Shown piece after piece: positions 1 through 8,776 of a DNA stretch of 64,000 bases. The stretch comes from an uncultured Clostridia bacterium (GTDB taxonomy: Bacteria; Bacillota; Clostridia; Christensenellales; UBA1242). Numbering within the stretch: the stretch's first letter is position 1; each line of letters starts with the position of its first letter. Made by a program: the position numbers and the translations under genes. Below the pieces are notes generated by a model that saw only the letters and a list, made by a program, of their open reading frames with translations, was not told where the DNA came from and searched no databases. The stretch spans positions 248,001 through 312,000 of the forward strand of contig CAKVOE010000001.1 of the NCBI GenBank assembly GCA_934778215.1, written 5' to 3'.

Positions 1-936
1 GACTATGTGGTTATGGAAGTGTCGGCACATGCATTAGAATTGGACAAATTAAGCGGGCTTAGTTTTGAGTATGGTATATTTACAAATCTTACCGAAGACC
101 ACCTAGACTATTTTAAAAATATGGAAAATTATGGTAGAGCAAAAGCAAAATTTTTTAATATGGTAGATAAAGCCATAATAAATATAGATGACGAATTTGG
201 ACAAAAATTGTATGATACCTTTGCAGGGTATAAAAAATCGGTTTCTGTTATTGGTGGAGATTATGTTTACAAAAATACTAGCAATGTTACAACAATTATT
301 TATAACAATAAAAAAATAAAAATTAAAAGTTATTTAAAGGGATTTTATAACTCAACAAATACTTGTGAAGCATTTGCGGTGGCGAGTGAAATTATTCAAA
401 ATAATTTTAAAATCAAAAAAGCTTTTAAAAATTTGCCAATTATTGGCGGAAGATATAACGAATTTAATTCTAAGCACCACGGAAAAATTATTTTAGACTT
501 TGCACATACCCCCGATGGCTTAGAAAAAATTTTAACAAGTGCAAGAGCTTTGGTAAAAAGAGATGGTGTTTTGTTTTCGGTTTTTGGTTGTGGGGGAAAC
601 AGAGATAAAGAGAAAAGGCATATTATGGGAGAGGTTGCGGGTAGGCTGGCCGATTATACATTTATTTCAATAGACAACCCAAGATTTGAAGATGAAAATA
701 TTGTTATGGCAGATGTTGAAAGCGGTATAAAAAAATTAACTAATAATTATACTATAATTATGCCACGAAGTGTTGCAATTTTAAAAGCCTATTTATCTAG
801 TGGCAAAAACGATGTCATTGTAGTTTCGGGCAAGGGTATGGAACCTTATTATGAGGTTATGGGCGAAAAAAGATTGTATAGAGAAGATTTGGTTATAAAG
901 TCGATTATAAATAAATTTGATTATAAGGAGAAGTAA
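1..936 (+). CDS. murE: UDP-MurNAc-tripeptide synthetase MurE (5' truncated)
   Basis: Mur ligase that adds the third residue of the peptidoglycan stem peptide in the cytoplasm, using ATP. The 5' end lies outside the window; frame 1 is open from base 1 and begins with DYVVMEVSAHAL, a typical MurE central-domain stretch, so about 311 residues of the central and C-terminal domains are present. The motif DNPR (in SIDNPRFED) is the one that MurE enzymes use to recognise meso-diaminopimelate, which suggests DAP-type peptidoglycan. The stop lies 2 nt before the mraY start, and the mraY ribosome binding site (AAGGAG) is inside the last murE codons, so the two are translationally linked. Confidence 0.95.
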   Translation, partial: DYVVMEVSAHALELDKLSGLSFEYGIFTNLTEDHLDYFKNMENYGRAKAKFFNMVDKAIINIDDEFGQKLYDTFAGYKKSVSVIGGDYVYKNTSNVTTIIYNNKKIKIKSYLKGFYNSTNTCEAFAVASEIIQNNFKIKKAFKNLPIIGGRYNEFNSKHHGKIILDFAHTPDGLEKILTSARALVKRDGVLFSVFGCGGNRDKEKRHIMGEVAGRLADYTFISIDNPRFEDENIVMADVESGIKKLTNNYTIIMPRSVAILKAYLSSGKNDVIVVSGKGMEPYYEVMGEKRLYREDLVIKSIINKFDYKEK

Positions 937-938
937 AA

Positions 939-1931
939 TTGGTATTACAAATCCTGTTTGACTTTTTGTTTGCGTTTTTACTTTCGTTTATAATTGCGAT
1001 ACCAATTTATAAATTTTTATGCAAAAAAAAGGTTGGACAACCTATATTAGAGTATGTAGATAAGCATTCCGCAAAACAGGGTACACCTACCATGGGTGGC
1101 ATTATCTTTTTAATTTCTTTTATATTAACAACGGTATTTTTTATTTTTGGATATGTAAAAATAGTTTATGCTTGTATGCTTTTTGTGCTCTTAAATTCGC
1201 TAATTGGAGTTTATGATGATTATTTAAAAATTAAAGGTAAAAAAAATTTAGGATTAAAACCATGGCAAAAATTGGTTTTTCAATTTTGCGTTGCAACATT
1301 GTACGGAGTGTTTTTATATATAAATGGTCTTACTTTTTTGATAATTCCGTTGTCACACTTTACCATAAATTTGGGTGGCTGGGTAATTCCGTTGTCGGTT
1401 TTTTTATCAATTTTTTATATTAATTCTGTCAACCTCACGGACGGGTTAGACGGGGTCGTAAGTTTAGTCACATTGATGGTTACTTGCTCAATAATGGCAA
1501 TTTTGGGGCTAATTTTAAATGATGTTCTTTTAAAATTTTCAAAAATTGATAATTTTGGTGGTAATTTCGTTCTTTTAATTGCAATTTTTTCTGGGGCAAT
1601 TTTGGGCTTTATTTTTTACAATTGCTACCCTGCAAAAATGTTTATGGGTGATACGGGGTCGCTATCCATTGGTGCATTTTTAATAGGGGTTGCACTAGCG
1701 ACCGGAACGGTAATTTATATTTTAATTTTTGGTATTATGTTTATCGTTTCAAGCGTGTCGGTTATTATGCAAGTTGCATATTATAAATTAACAAAGAAGC
1801 GAATTTTTTTGATGGCGCCCATACATCATCATTTTGAATTGAAGGGAGTCCATGAAAATAGAATCACAGTTGCATACGCTTTAATTACAGTTTTTGTATC
1901 TTTGTTAATTTTAATTTTAGAGATGTTATAA
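939..1931 (+). CDS. mraY: Phospho-MurNAc-pentapeptide transferase MraY
   Basis: Integral membrane enzyme that transfers phospho-MurNAc-pentapeptide to undecaprenyl phosphate, forming lipid I. The 330-residue protein has about ten hydrophobic segments. Diagnostic motifs are the first aspartate pair in YDDYLK (about residue 93), the NLTDGLDG catalytic loop, and APIHHHFEL near residue 288. The start is TTG with AAGGAG about 8 nt upstream, overlapping the end of murE. It lies between murE and murD, as is usual in dcw clusters. Length is normal for the family. Confidence 0.97.
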   Translation: MVLQILFDFLFAFLLSFIIAIPIYKFLCKKKVGQPILEYVDKHSAKQGTPTMGGIIFLISFILTTVFFIFGYVKIVYACMLFVLLNSLIGVYDDYLKIKGKKNLGLKPWQKLVFQFCVATLYGVFLYINGLTFLIIPLSHFTINLGGWVIPLSVFLSIFYINSVNLTDGLDGVVSLVTLMVTCSIMAILGLILNDVLLKFSKIDNFGGNFVLLIAIFSGAILGFIFYNCYPAKMFMGDTGSLSIGAFLIGVALATGTVIYILIFGIMFIVSSVSVIMQVAYYKLTKKRIFLMAPIHHHFELKGVHENRITVAYALITVFVSLLILILEML

Positions 1932-1935
1932 AATT

Positions 1936-3201
1936 ATGCAATCAATATTAATTATAGGAATGGGAAGCAGTGGAAAAGCCGTTTACAAAAACGCAATGCA
2001 AAACGGTATGCTTCCCATTATTTATGATGACAAAACAAACAATAAAACCAGTCTAGAAAATTTAATAAAAAATATAGATATGGTAGTAGTGTCACCAGCA
2101 ATAAAACCCGACCATAAAATATTTATTTTGGCAAAAAAATATAATAAACCAATTATGGGAGAGATTGAGTACGCCTATGCAAAAGGACTGAACAAAAAAG
2201 AGATTATTGCCGTAACTGGCACAAACGGAAAAACAACTGTTTGCACAATGCTAAAATTTATATTAAAAAATGATTATTTGCTAGCGGGCAACATTGGGAT
2301 TCCTGCAACCACCATTGTAGATGACGCAAAAGCAAAATGTATTTTGGAGTTGTCTAGTTTTCAACTTATGACCACAACAAACTTTAAAGCACACATCGCC
2401 TGCATTTTAAATATTAAGCCTGACCATATAGACTACCACAAAACATTTGAAAAATATAAAATGTGTAAATTAAAAATAGCAAACAATTTACAAGAAAATG
2501 ATTTTTTAATAATAAACGGCGATGATAAAAATATTAAACAATTAAATACAAAAGCTAAAATTTTAAGATTTAGTATCAAAAACAAAAATGCCGATTGTTA
2601 TTTTGATGGCAAAAATATAATAATTAAAGACGAACTGGTTACACAAAAAATTAATATGGGCATATTTAAAGATGTTCTGTTGCATAACATTCAAAACATT
2701 ATGGCAGTTTTATTAATTTGTAAAGCAAGTAAAATCAATCCAGAGATTGCAGTAAAAAAATTAGTAGATTACAAATATGAGCCATTTAGAATGCAAAGCA
2801 AAGGTATGATAAAAGGAAAAACTATTTACAACGATTCTAAGTCTACAAATGTTGCTTCGGCAATATCAGCATTGCAAAGTTTAAAAAATCAAAAATCAAT
2901 TTGCTTAATTTTGGGTGGAAGGTACAAGCACGAATCTTTTAGAGAAATTTTTAAGTTTACCAACTTAACACAGGTTATTGTATATGGCGAAAGTAAAAAT
3001 GAAATTTTTTCAGATGCAAAAAGAGAAAATTTTGCAAATATCTGTAAAATTGAAAATTTTGGAAAAGTTGTAAAAACAGCGCTAAACTCAGAATGCGATT
3101 GTATACTGTTTTCTCCTGCGTGTGCCAGTTTTGATATGTTTGATTCATACAAGCAAAGGGGAGAGGTCTTTGATAAACTGGTAGAAAGATATAATACATA
3201 A
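1936..3201 (+). CDS. murD: UDP-MurNAc-L-alanine:D-glutamate ligase MurD
   Basis: Cytoplasmic Mur ligase adding D-glutamate to UDP-MurNAc-L-Ala. Residues 1-90 form the Rossmann-like N-domain (IIGMGSSGKA), followed by the ATP-binding P-loop GTNGKTT near residue 95 and the ELSSFQL segment. The C-terminal domain carries NDSKSTN and ends with the SPACASFDMFDSYKQRG signature that is diagnostic for MurD. At 421 residues it is slightly short for the family. It follows mraY by 4 nt and precedes ftsW by 29 nt, in the same operon. Confidence 0.96.
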   Translation: MQSILIIGMGSSGKAVYKNAMQNGMLPIIYDDKTNNKTSLENLIKNIDMVVVSPAIKPDHKIFILAKKYNKPIMGEIEYAYAKGLNKKEIIAVTGTNGKTTVCTMLKFILKNDYLLAGNIGIPATTIVDDAKAKCILELSSFQLMTTTNFKAHIACILNIKPDHIDYHKTFEKYKMCKLKIANNLQENDFLIINGDDKNIKQLNTKAKILRFSIKNKNADCYFDGKNIIIKDELVTQKINMGIFKDVLLHNIQNIMAVLLICKASKINPEIAVKKLVDYKYEPFRMQSKGMIKGKTIYNDSKSTNVASAISALQSLKNQKSICLILGGRYKHESFREIFKFTNLTQVIVYGESKNEIFSDAKRENFANICKIENFGKVVKTALNSECDCILFSPACASFDMFDSYKQRGEVFDKLVERYNT

Positions 3202-3230
3202 AAGTAATATTCAAATCATAAAATTAACTA

Positions 3231-4340
3231 ATGAAAAAGAAGTTTAAGGTGGATATAATTTTACTTTCTTGCGTAATTGCATTAATCATTATAGGAATAA
3301 TTATGGTGCAGTCAGCAAGTAGTTTTGTTGCATTAAAAAATTATAATGATAAATATTATTTTCTAAAAAAGCAAATCATTGGTGTAATAATTGGGTTTGC
3401 TGTAATGTGCTTTTTTTATTTCATAAATTTAGAAAAACTAAAAAAATTCAAGTATTTATTTTTAGCAATCAGTTTGGCTATGCTTGGTGTTTTGTTCGTA
3501 CCGGGCATTGGCAAAACCAGTTTTGGTGCAAATCGTTGGATAAATTTGGGCTTTATAACAATTCAGCCATCTGAAATTGCAAAATTTGGATTTATTGTAT
3601 ACTCAGCAGGCGTTATGTCGGATATGAAAAAAGACCCCCAAAAGTTCATCTCTATGTTACCAACATTGCTTGCAGGTATTAGTATGTGTGCATTAATAAT
3701 GTTAGAGCCAAATATGAGTACTACAATATGTTTGGGGCTAACCATGATTGTTATGTTATTTATTGGCGGGTCCAGTATAAAAAATATGCTATTAATATGC
3801 GTTCCGGCACTTTGTGCCATTCCTTTGTTAATAATTTTGGCGCCATACAGAATGCAAAGACTAACGGCCTATTTAGACCCATGGTCAGCACCGCTAGGAG
3901 AGGGATTTCAACTAATTCAAAGTTATTATGCATTAGGTTCTGGTGGTTGGACGGGGTTAGGTCTTGGAAATTCTAGACAAAAATATCTATTTTTACCATT
4001 TGCCGAAAGTGATTTTATATTTTCAATAATTGGTGAAGAGTTGGGATTTCTTTTTTGTGTTTTTGTAATTTTGCTTTATGTGATAATTGTAATTAGAGGC
4101 TTAAAAATAGCAAAAAATGCAGACACTCGTTTTAAGTGCTACTTGGCGAGTGGTATAACAGCTGTTATTGCAATTCAAGCATTTATGAATATTGCGGTTG
4201 TATCAGGGGCAATCCCGCCAACGGGATTACCATTGCCGTTTGTTAGTGCAGGAAGCACCAGTCTTATTGTGTTTTTGGGTGCAATCGGTGTGGTTTTAAA
4301 TGCGGATAGACAGAGTAAAAAGAGTAAAATTGGATATTAA
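3231..4340 (+). CDS. ftsW: SEDS-family peptidoglycan glycosyltransferase FtsW
   Basis: Polytopic membrane protein that polymerises lipid II at the division septum with a class B PBP partner. The 369-residue protein has about ten membrane segments. It shows family motifs GANRWI (residues about 99-104), QPSEIAK (about 110-116), FPF-type acidic loop residues in FAESDFIFSIIGEELG, and the C-terminal GLPLPFVSAGSTSL. Its place after murD supports FtsW rather than RodA or SpoVE, although a SpoVE role cannot be excluded in a spore former. The downstream neighbour would normally be murG, which is missing here. Confidence 0.92.
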   Translation: MKKKFKVDIILLSCVIALIIIGIIMVQSASSFVALKNYNDKYYFLKKQIIGVIIGFAVMCFFYFINLEKLKKFKYLFLAISLAMLGVLFVPGIGKTSFGANRWINLGFITIQPSEIAKFGFIVYSAGVMSDMKKDPQKFISMLPTLLAGISMCALIMLEPNMSTTICLGLTMIVMLFIGGSSIKNMLLICVPALCAIPLLIILAPYRMQRLTAYLDPWSAPLGEGFQLIQSYYALGSGGWTGLGLGNSRQKYLFLPFAESDFIFSIIGEELGFLFCVFVILLYVIIVIRGLKIAKNADTRFKCYLASGITAVIAIQAFMNIAVVSGAIPPTGLPLPFVSAGSTSLIVFLGAIGVVLNADRQSKKSKIGY

Positions 4341-4344
4341 AATA

Positions 4345-4373
4345 TTGCAAACAAAAATTGAATATGATATACT
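4345..4373 (+). promoter_or_regulatory. SigA-type promoter of the accessory gene at 4397
   Basis: TTGCAA at 4345-4350, a 17-nt spacer and TATACT at 4368-4373, about 24 nt ahead of the coding start. It lies directly after the ftsW stop, so the accessory genes probably do not depend on the cell-wall operon promoter. Confidence 0.65.
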
Positions 4374-4396
4374 CATTATGAAAATAAGGAGTATAT

Positions 4397-4981
4397 ATGA
4401 AAGAATTAATTATTAACGAACTTTGGAAATTGAGAGCGGAATTAGATAATGCAATAATAGATGAAAATTATGAAAAAATATTAGAAATAAAACAAAGATA
4501 TGTTGCTCTTGTAGAGGATAATAGAGATTGTGAAAATGCATTTATATGCTATAATCATGCTTTTTGGACTGATAGAGAAAAAAGAGGACACAAAATTTTA
4601 AATAAAGGGTCTTTGTTTAAAAACATTGAAAGTTTTGAAAAGAAATATATCGCTGGTAAACAAGTGTCCGTTAAATTAAAAACTCAATCAACCACTCCTT
4701 TTTTGGCTGGAGAAATTTGGGTGCTTAGAGCAATGTTCGATAAATTTTTGATTCAAAGCCAAAGAGGTTTAAATGAATTACAAACAGAACAAAATATGAT
4801 TTTGGGTAAAGCAGTGTATGATAGATTGTTTGCATTGGTTCACATGGAGCAAACGGAAGCCTATCACGAACAAATAAAATCAATAGCAAAAGAAGTTAGA
4901 GAGGGTTATGAAAGTATATACGGGGAAAAACAACCTAAAATTGATTATAATCAAATAGCATTGGAATATGTAGAAAAATAG
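4397..4981 (+). CDS. Hypothetical protein, charged and helical
   Basis: Not recognised. It encodes 194 residues with TAAGGAG at a good distance from the ATG and its own promoter. The protein has no signal peptide or membrane segment, is rich in Lys and Glu, and looks mainly alpha-helical, with segments such as KELIINELWKLRAELDNAI and QIKSIAKEVREGYESIYG. It sits in the ftsW-murA gap together with two other accessory genes, where Firmicutes usually carry murG, so it is probably a recent arrival rather than a division gene. No function is proposed. Confidence 0.7.
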   Translation: MKELIINELWKLRAELDNAIIDENYEKILEIKQRYVALVEDNRDCENAFICYNHAFWTDREKRGHKILNKGSLFKNIESFEKKYIAGKQVSVKLKTQSTTPFLAGEIWVLRAMFDKFLIQSQRGLNELQTEQNMILGKAVYDRLFALVHMEQTEAYHEQIKSIAKEVREGYESIYGEKQPKIDYNQIALEYVEK

Positions 4982-5042
4982 AGCAACAAATTTACCTTTT
5001 TTAATGCAAAATTTAAAATTTATACAAAATTAATTTATAGTG

Positions 5043-5071
5043 TATACATTTTTTCATTCGTATGTTATACT
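5043..5071 (+). promoter_or_regulatory. Candidate promoter of the gene at 5093
   Basis: TATACA at 5043-5048, a 17-nt spacer and TATACT at 5066-5071; an overlapping TATAAT lies at 5071-5076. The -35 matches consensus only partly. It is followed by AGGAGA before the ATG at 5093. Confidence 0.5.
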
Positions 5072-5092
5072 ATAATTATAGGAGAAAACAAG

Positions 5093-5551
5093 ATGTTAAA
5101 GATTAGTGGAATAGGTTGGGCAAATATTATAATTGAAGGCAAAGTTGTATTTGAAGGTTCTTATTTGACGGATATACCTTGTGATTTTATGAAAGCATTA
5201 TATGATTATTTTAATAATTTTGATAATGTCGATAAACGCTTTTCGTCAAGCGTGTATGTGGACAGTGAAGGAAGTGTAGCAAACTTTGTGTTTTCTAATA
5301 TGTGTTATAGTGGTAACGGGCAAAAGGTTTTTATGTTTTTCCCCGCAAAAACAAAAACGGGTTGGGAAATACAAGCGTTTGATACAGACCCTTATTTTTT
5401 AGCGATTGAGTTGATAGAAGACATTGAAAAAGATTTTGAAAATTGGGTTATATGGGGTAGTAACAAATCCGAGGAAGGACTTCAAAGAGCAAGAGAAAAT
5501 TTAAATTATTGGCTCAAAAAATTAAAAAGCGTTATAAATAATAAAGCTTAA
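5093..5551 (+). CDS. Hypothetical small soluble protein
   Basis: Not recognised. It encodes 152 residues preceded by AGGAGAAAACAAG and the ATG. It starts with short beta-like segments (ISGIGWANIIIEG, KVVFEGSYL), has an acidic centre and ends in a helical Trp-containing segment (ENLNYWLKKLKSVI). The size, soluble nature and aromatic content resemble orphan immunity-type proteins, but no motif proves this and no toxin gene is adjacent. It has its own promoter and lies between two other accessory genes within the dcw cluster. Confidence 0.65.
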   Translation: MLKISGIGWANIIIEGKVVFEGSYLTDIPCDFMKALYDYFNNFDNVDKRFSSSVYVDSEGSVANFVFSNMCYSGNGQKVFMFFPAKTKTGWEIQAFDTDPYFLAIELIEDIEKDFENWVIWGSNKSEEGLQRARENLNYWLKKLKSVINNKA

Positions 5552-5567
5552 TTAAAAAAGGAAGTTT

Positions 5568-5642
5568 AACGCAAAAAAGAGTTTTTTCATAAAATACAAC
5601 TGGGGTTTTGTTTTATGGAAAAATTTATTATAAGCGGAGGAA
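5568..5642 (+). repeat. Duplicate of the murA upstream region and first codons (copy A)
   Basis: This 75-nt segment matches 6281-6370 almost base for base: the shared leader, the ATG and the first nine codons of murA. Copy A lacks 15 nt present in copy B (the bases that include the TATACT box) and has one visible substitution. The copied murA start gives a 22-codon dead-end reading frame that begins at 5614. Confidence 0.9.
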
Positions 5643-5649
5643 TACGCAA

Positions 5650-6207
5650 ATGCGACAAAAATTTATTGATAAAGTGTACATGAGGGAGGTACTTGAAAAA
5701 GAATGGTATCTCGAAAAAGATGAAAAACTTAACGGGTATATTGCCTTAAAGTATGTAAAAAAAATATCTAAACCACTAACGGCTTTTTGCAATGGAAAAA
5801 AATATGTCGGGTTAGATAGTGGATTTTCTATTCTGGAATATGTACCGCTAGACAGAAAATATAATTGTAGGGTTTTCTTTGATACACTTAATAGACCGCT
5901 ATGCTTTTATTTTGATATTAATAATGGTTCGGGAATTGAAAATAGTATACCATGGTATGACGACTTATACCTTGATGTTACGATGGAATGCCCTGCAATT
6001 ACTGAAATGGGATATTATATTAGGCTTGATGATGAGATAGAGTTTAAAATGGCAAAAAAAGAAGGCTTAATTGATGAAGAAACATATAATATGGGCTACA
6101 AAGAAGCAACAGAACTAATGCTTGAATTAAGAGAACAAAAAAATGATATAGTAAATAGATGTCAATTTGACTTATGCCGAATAAAAACACTGCTAAACCT
6201 AAAATAA
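5650..6207 (+). CDS. DUF402-family protein
   Basis: DUF402 proteins (FomD/Ntdp-like fold) include nucleoside di- and triphosphate phosphatases; the exact substrate here is unknown. The 185-residue protein shows the family core PLCFYFDI, then YDDLYLDV (about residues 100-107), then the acidic run DDEIEFKMAKKEGLIDEE, which correspond to the conserved Asp/Glu metal-binding pattern. The start is set at 5650 because GGAGGA lies 8 nt upstream. That binding site is part of a duplicated murA 5' end, so copied murA codons serve as its ribosome binding site. An upstream TTG start at 5608 would only translate the duplicate in another frame. Confidence 0.75.
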   Translation: MRQKFIDKVYMREVLEKEWYLEKDEKLNGYIALKYVKKISKPLTAFCNGKKYVGLDSGFSILEYVPLDRKYNCRVFFDTLNRPLCFYFDINNGSGIENSIPWYDDLYLDVTMECPAITEMGYYIRLDDEIEFKMAKKEGLIDEETYNMGYKEATELMLELREQKNDIVNRCQFDLCRIKTLLNLK

Positions 6208-6280
6208 ACCTCATATCAATAGAGGGCTAGTTTTGTTGTAATAAAGCATAAAACTTTAAGCCTTACAAACAGAGAATATT

Positions 6281-6370
6281 AACGCAAAAAAGAGTTTTTT
6301 CATAAAATGCAATATAAAGCGAGTATACTGGGGTTTTGTTTTATGGAAAAATTTATTATAAGCGGAGGAA
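6281..6370 (+). repeat. murA upstream region and first codons (copy B, the complete one)
   Basis: 90-nt counterpart of 5568-5642. It contains the leader, a TATACT box at about 6326-6331 and the true start of murA at 6343. The complete copy is taken as the original because an intact murA follows it. Confidence 0.9.
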
Positions 6371-7596
6371 AAAAACTAAACGGCGAGGTTGTCGTAAATA
6401 GTGCAAAAAATGCAATATTGCCAATAATTGCTGGGAGCCTGTTAACCCAAAGGCAAGTTGTGCTAAATAAAGTTCCAAAAATTGCAGATGTTTACAAAAT
6501 GCTAGAAATTATTAAAAGTTTAGGCGGAAAGGTAACAACTTTTGGCGAAAGCGTAGTTATAGATAATAACAACATAAGCAACTTTAAAATTACTTATGAA
6601 CTTACAAAAGACATTCGCTCATCAATTTTTATATTGGGTGCAATGCTTTCTAAGTACAAAAAGGTAAGTATAGCATATCCGGGCGGGTGCGACATAGGTA
6701 GCAGACCCATAGATTTGCATCTTGCCGGACTAATAGAATTGGGCGTAAAAGTAACCGAAGAAAATGGCTTTATAAATTGTAATGGCGAGGATATGAAGCC
6801 CAGTCATATATATTTAGATTTTCCGAGCGTGGGTGCCACCGAAAATTTAATTATGGCATCGGTTTTGTTATGTGGAGAAACCGTAATCAGCAATTGTGCC
6901 AAAGAACCTGAGATAGTAGATTTGGCAAATTTTTTGAACGCATTAGGTGCAAAGGTTTTTGGGGCAGGCACAAGCGAAATAAAAATAACAGGGGTAAAGG
7001 TGTTGCATGGTGTAGAATATACACCAATTGGCGACAGAATTGTGGCAGGGACTTTATTAATAGCCACAGCGCTAACGGGTGGAAAAATAGAATTGCAAAA
7101 TGCCAACCCGCAACATCTTTTGTCTTTAATTAATAAATTGCGTAAATCTGGTTGCAAAATTGACTTTTGTAGTGATAAAATATTATTAGAGTCTAGGTGT
7201 AGACCAACAAGTTGTTCTTTTGAAACTGCAACATATCCGGGGTTTCCAACCGATTTGCAACCACAAATGAGCGTTCTTCTTGCCGTAGCAAAAGGAATGA
7301 GTATTGTAACCGAAAATTTGTTTGAAACAAGGTTCAGACATTTTTCTGAACTAGCCAAAATGGGGGCAAAGGTTTTAATAAAAGATAGAGTTGCAATAAT
7401 AGAAGGCGTTAAGTTTTTGCACGGAGCCAAGGTAGAAGCGTACGACCTGCGTGGCGGGGCATCGCTTGTGCTTGCAGGGCTGGTGGCGTGCGGTACAACC
7501 GAAGTAGAAAACATTAAGTATATAGATAGGGGATATGTATCGCTAGAAACAACCTTGTCAAAGTTAGGCGCAGACATTAAAAGAATAAAGTTATAA
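6343..7596 (+). CDS. murA: UDP-GlcNAc 1-carboxyvinyltransferase MurA
   Basis: Catalyses the first committed step of peptidoglycan synthesis, transfer of enolpyruvate from PEP to UDP-GlcNAc, in the cytoplasm. The start at 6343 gives 417 residues, the normal MurA length, and the classical N-terminus MEKFIISGG; an upstream ATG at 6307 would add 12 unconserved residues. The PEP-binding loop reads YPGGCDIGSRP with the reactive Cys at about residue 116, so fosfomycin sensitivity would be expected. The motif DLRGGASLVLAGL lies near the C-terminus. The SD is weak (GGGG about 10 nt upstream). Its first codons are duplicated upstream at 5568-5642. Confidence 0.96.
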   Translation: MEKFIISGGKKLNGEVVVNSAKNAILPIIAGSLLTQRQVVLNKVPKIADVYKMLEIIKSLGGKVTTFGESVVIDNNNISNFKITYELTKDIRSSIFILGAMLSKYKKVSIAYPGGCDIGSRPIDLHLAGLIELGVKVTEENGFINCNGEDMKPSHIYLDFPSVGATENLIMASVLLCGETVISNCAKEPEIVDLANFLNALGAKVFGAGTSEIKITGVKVLHGVEYTPIGDRIVAGTLLIATALTGGKIELQNANPQHLLSLINKLRKSGCKIDFCSDKILLESRCRPTSCSFETATYPGFPTDLQPQMSVLLAVAKGMSIVTENLFETRFRHFSELAKMGAKVLIKDRVAIIEGVKFLHGAKVEAYDLRGGASLVLAGLVACGTTEVENIKYIDRGYVSLETTLSKLGADIKRIKL

Positions 7597-7632
7597 CAAT
7601 TTACATAGTTTCGGTACACCAAAGGATAAAAT

Positions 7633-8490
7633 ATGGAGCGAAAGAAAAGGCTAATAATATTTAGTATAATTATAACCAGTGTGCTACTAATAGTAGTGCT
7701 GTCTTCTGCTCTGTTTAGTTTTAGAACGGTTAGTGTAGAATGTCGCACAAATACCTTTGTTATAACCCAATCAGACCATCAAAAAATTATAGATAGTGGC
7801 GACTTTAAATATGGAAAAAATATTTTATTTATAAATTTTAAAAAGAATATAGAAAACATAGAACTAAAAAACCCTTATGTAAAAGTAATTAACATAGAGC
7901 GAAAGTTCCCTAATTATGCAATTATTAACATAAAAGAAAGAATGCCCGCTGTAAAACTATCAACCACGGGCGGTAAGTATATTTTAGATGAAGACCTAAA
8001 AATTTTAAATGTAGTTAAAACATCTTCGGGCTACAATGAGGTTTTAAATGAAGACAAGTTGCCTGAGTTAATTATAAACCAATCTGCTGGCATTAGTTAC
8101 AACAAAGATAAATCAGCGGGCGAGTTTTTGGAGAATGAGGCATTAAAGCGTATAGTTTCGGCTTTTTATAACGGTGTAGTTATTGGCGAAAATGGAGAAG
8201 ATGAAGTTATTGGAGAAGACCGCAAAGACGAAACGGTTGCAAAAAGTTGCATTACAATAATTAATGATATTACTGTAAACTTTGAGCCTACAAGCAGGTT
8301 TAATTGCTTAAAGTACACGCTTACTTTTGATGGTAGTTCTTGCACCGCAGATATTTATGATGACAGTCAAGACAAATTAGTAGAAAATATTTATAAAACC
8401 ATAAAAATATTTATAGACCACTCAGATAAATACACCAAGATAGAATGCAGAAACGGTGCAATATATGGAGATAAAACACAACTTTCATAA
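7633..8490 (+). CDS. ftsQ: Cell division protein FtsQ/DivIB
   Basis: Bitopic membrane protein of the divisome that stabilises the FtsL/FtsB complex and regulates septal synthesis. The 285-residue protein has a short cytoplasmic head (MERKKR), one membrane segment at about residues 7-29, then a POTRA-type domain from about residue 34 (FRTVSVECRTNTF; YGKNILFINFKKN) and a FtsQ-like IERKFPNYAIINIKERMP segment. The C-terminal part has an acidic insertion (GENGEDEVIGEDRKDE) that is not part of the family core. It follows murA by 36 nt and is followed by a terminator, which closes this part of the dcw cluster. Confidence 0.85.
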   Translation: MERKKRLIIFSIIITSVLLIVVLSSALFSFRTVSVECRTNTFVITQSDHQKIIDSGDFKYGKNILFINFKKNIENIELKNPYVKVINIERKFPNYAIINIKERMPAVKLSTTGGKYILDEDLKILNVVKTSSGYNEVLNEDKLPELIINQSAGISYNKDKSAGEFLENEALKRIVSAFYNGVVIGENGEDEVIGEDRKDETVAKSCITIINDITVNFEPTSRFNCLKYTLTFDGSSCTADIYDDSQDKLVENIYKTIKIFIDHSDKYTKIECRNGAIYGDKTQLS

Positions 8491-8595
8491 GCGTTTAATA
8501 AAGTCACTAAAACCCACTATTTTTTAGTAAATTTAGCATATTTTTTTGATAAAAAAAGAATAAAAAAATTTTTAGAAATTTTTTAGTTTACCAAT

Positions 8596-8635
8596 AGGCT
8601 CTATCACTTTAAAATTAAGGGATAGAGCCTTTTTT
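8596..8635 (+). terminator. Rho-independent terminator after ftsQ
   Basis: 10-bp perfect stem AGGCTCTATC (8596-8605) with GATAGAGCCT (8621-8630), followed by TTTTT. It separates the cell-wall operon from the invertible promoter downstream. Confidence 0.9.
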
Positions 8636-8650
8636 AGTGCTTCAAAAAAA

Positions 8651-8679
8651 AGACCATCTATTAGTATAATAGGTGGTCT
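8651..8679 (+). repeat. Left inverted repeat of inverton 1
   Basis: 29-nt site, itself nearly palindromic: 13-nt arms around a 3-nt asymmetric centre. It pairs with 8777-8805 with two mismatches, both in one arm. A T-run directly follows on the + strand, so it could also terminate transcription entering from the left. Confidence 0.93.
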
Positions 8680-8776
8680 TTTTCTAATAATATTTTACTC
8701 TAATGGCATAAATATATCAACTTTTTTAACACAAATTTCAAAATTTTGCTATTTTTAAGGGAATTTTTTTCAAAAA

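Noticed and set aside
6804..7748. Long antisense frame of 314 codons opposite murA
   Set aside because: It runs across murA and the start of ftsQ, has no ribosome binding site and its protein shows no family pattern; it is a by-product of murA codon use.
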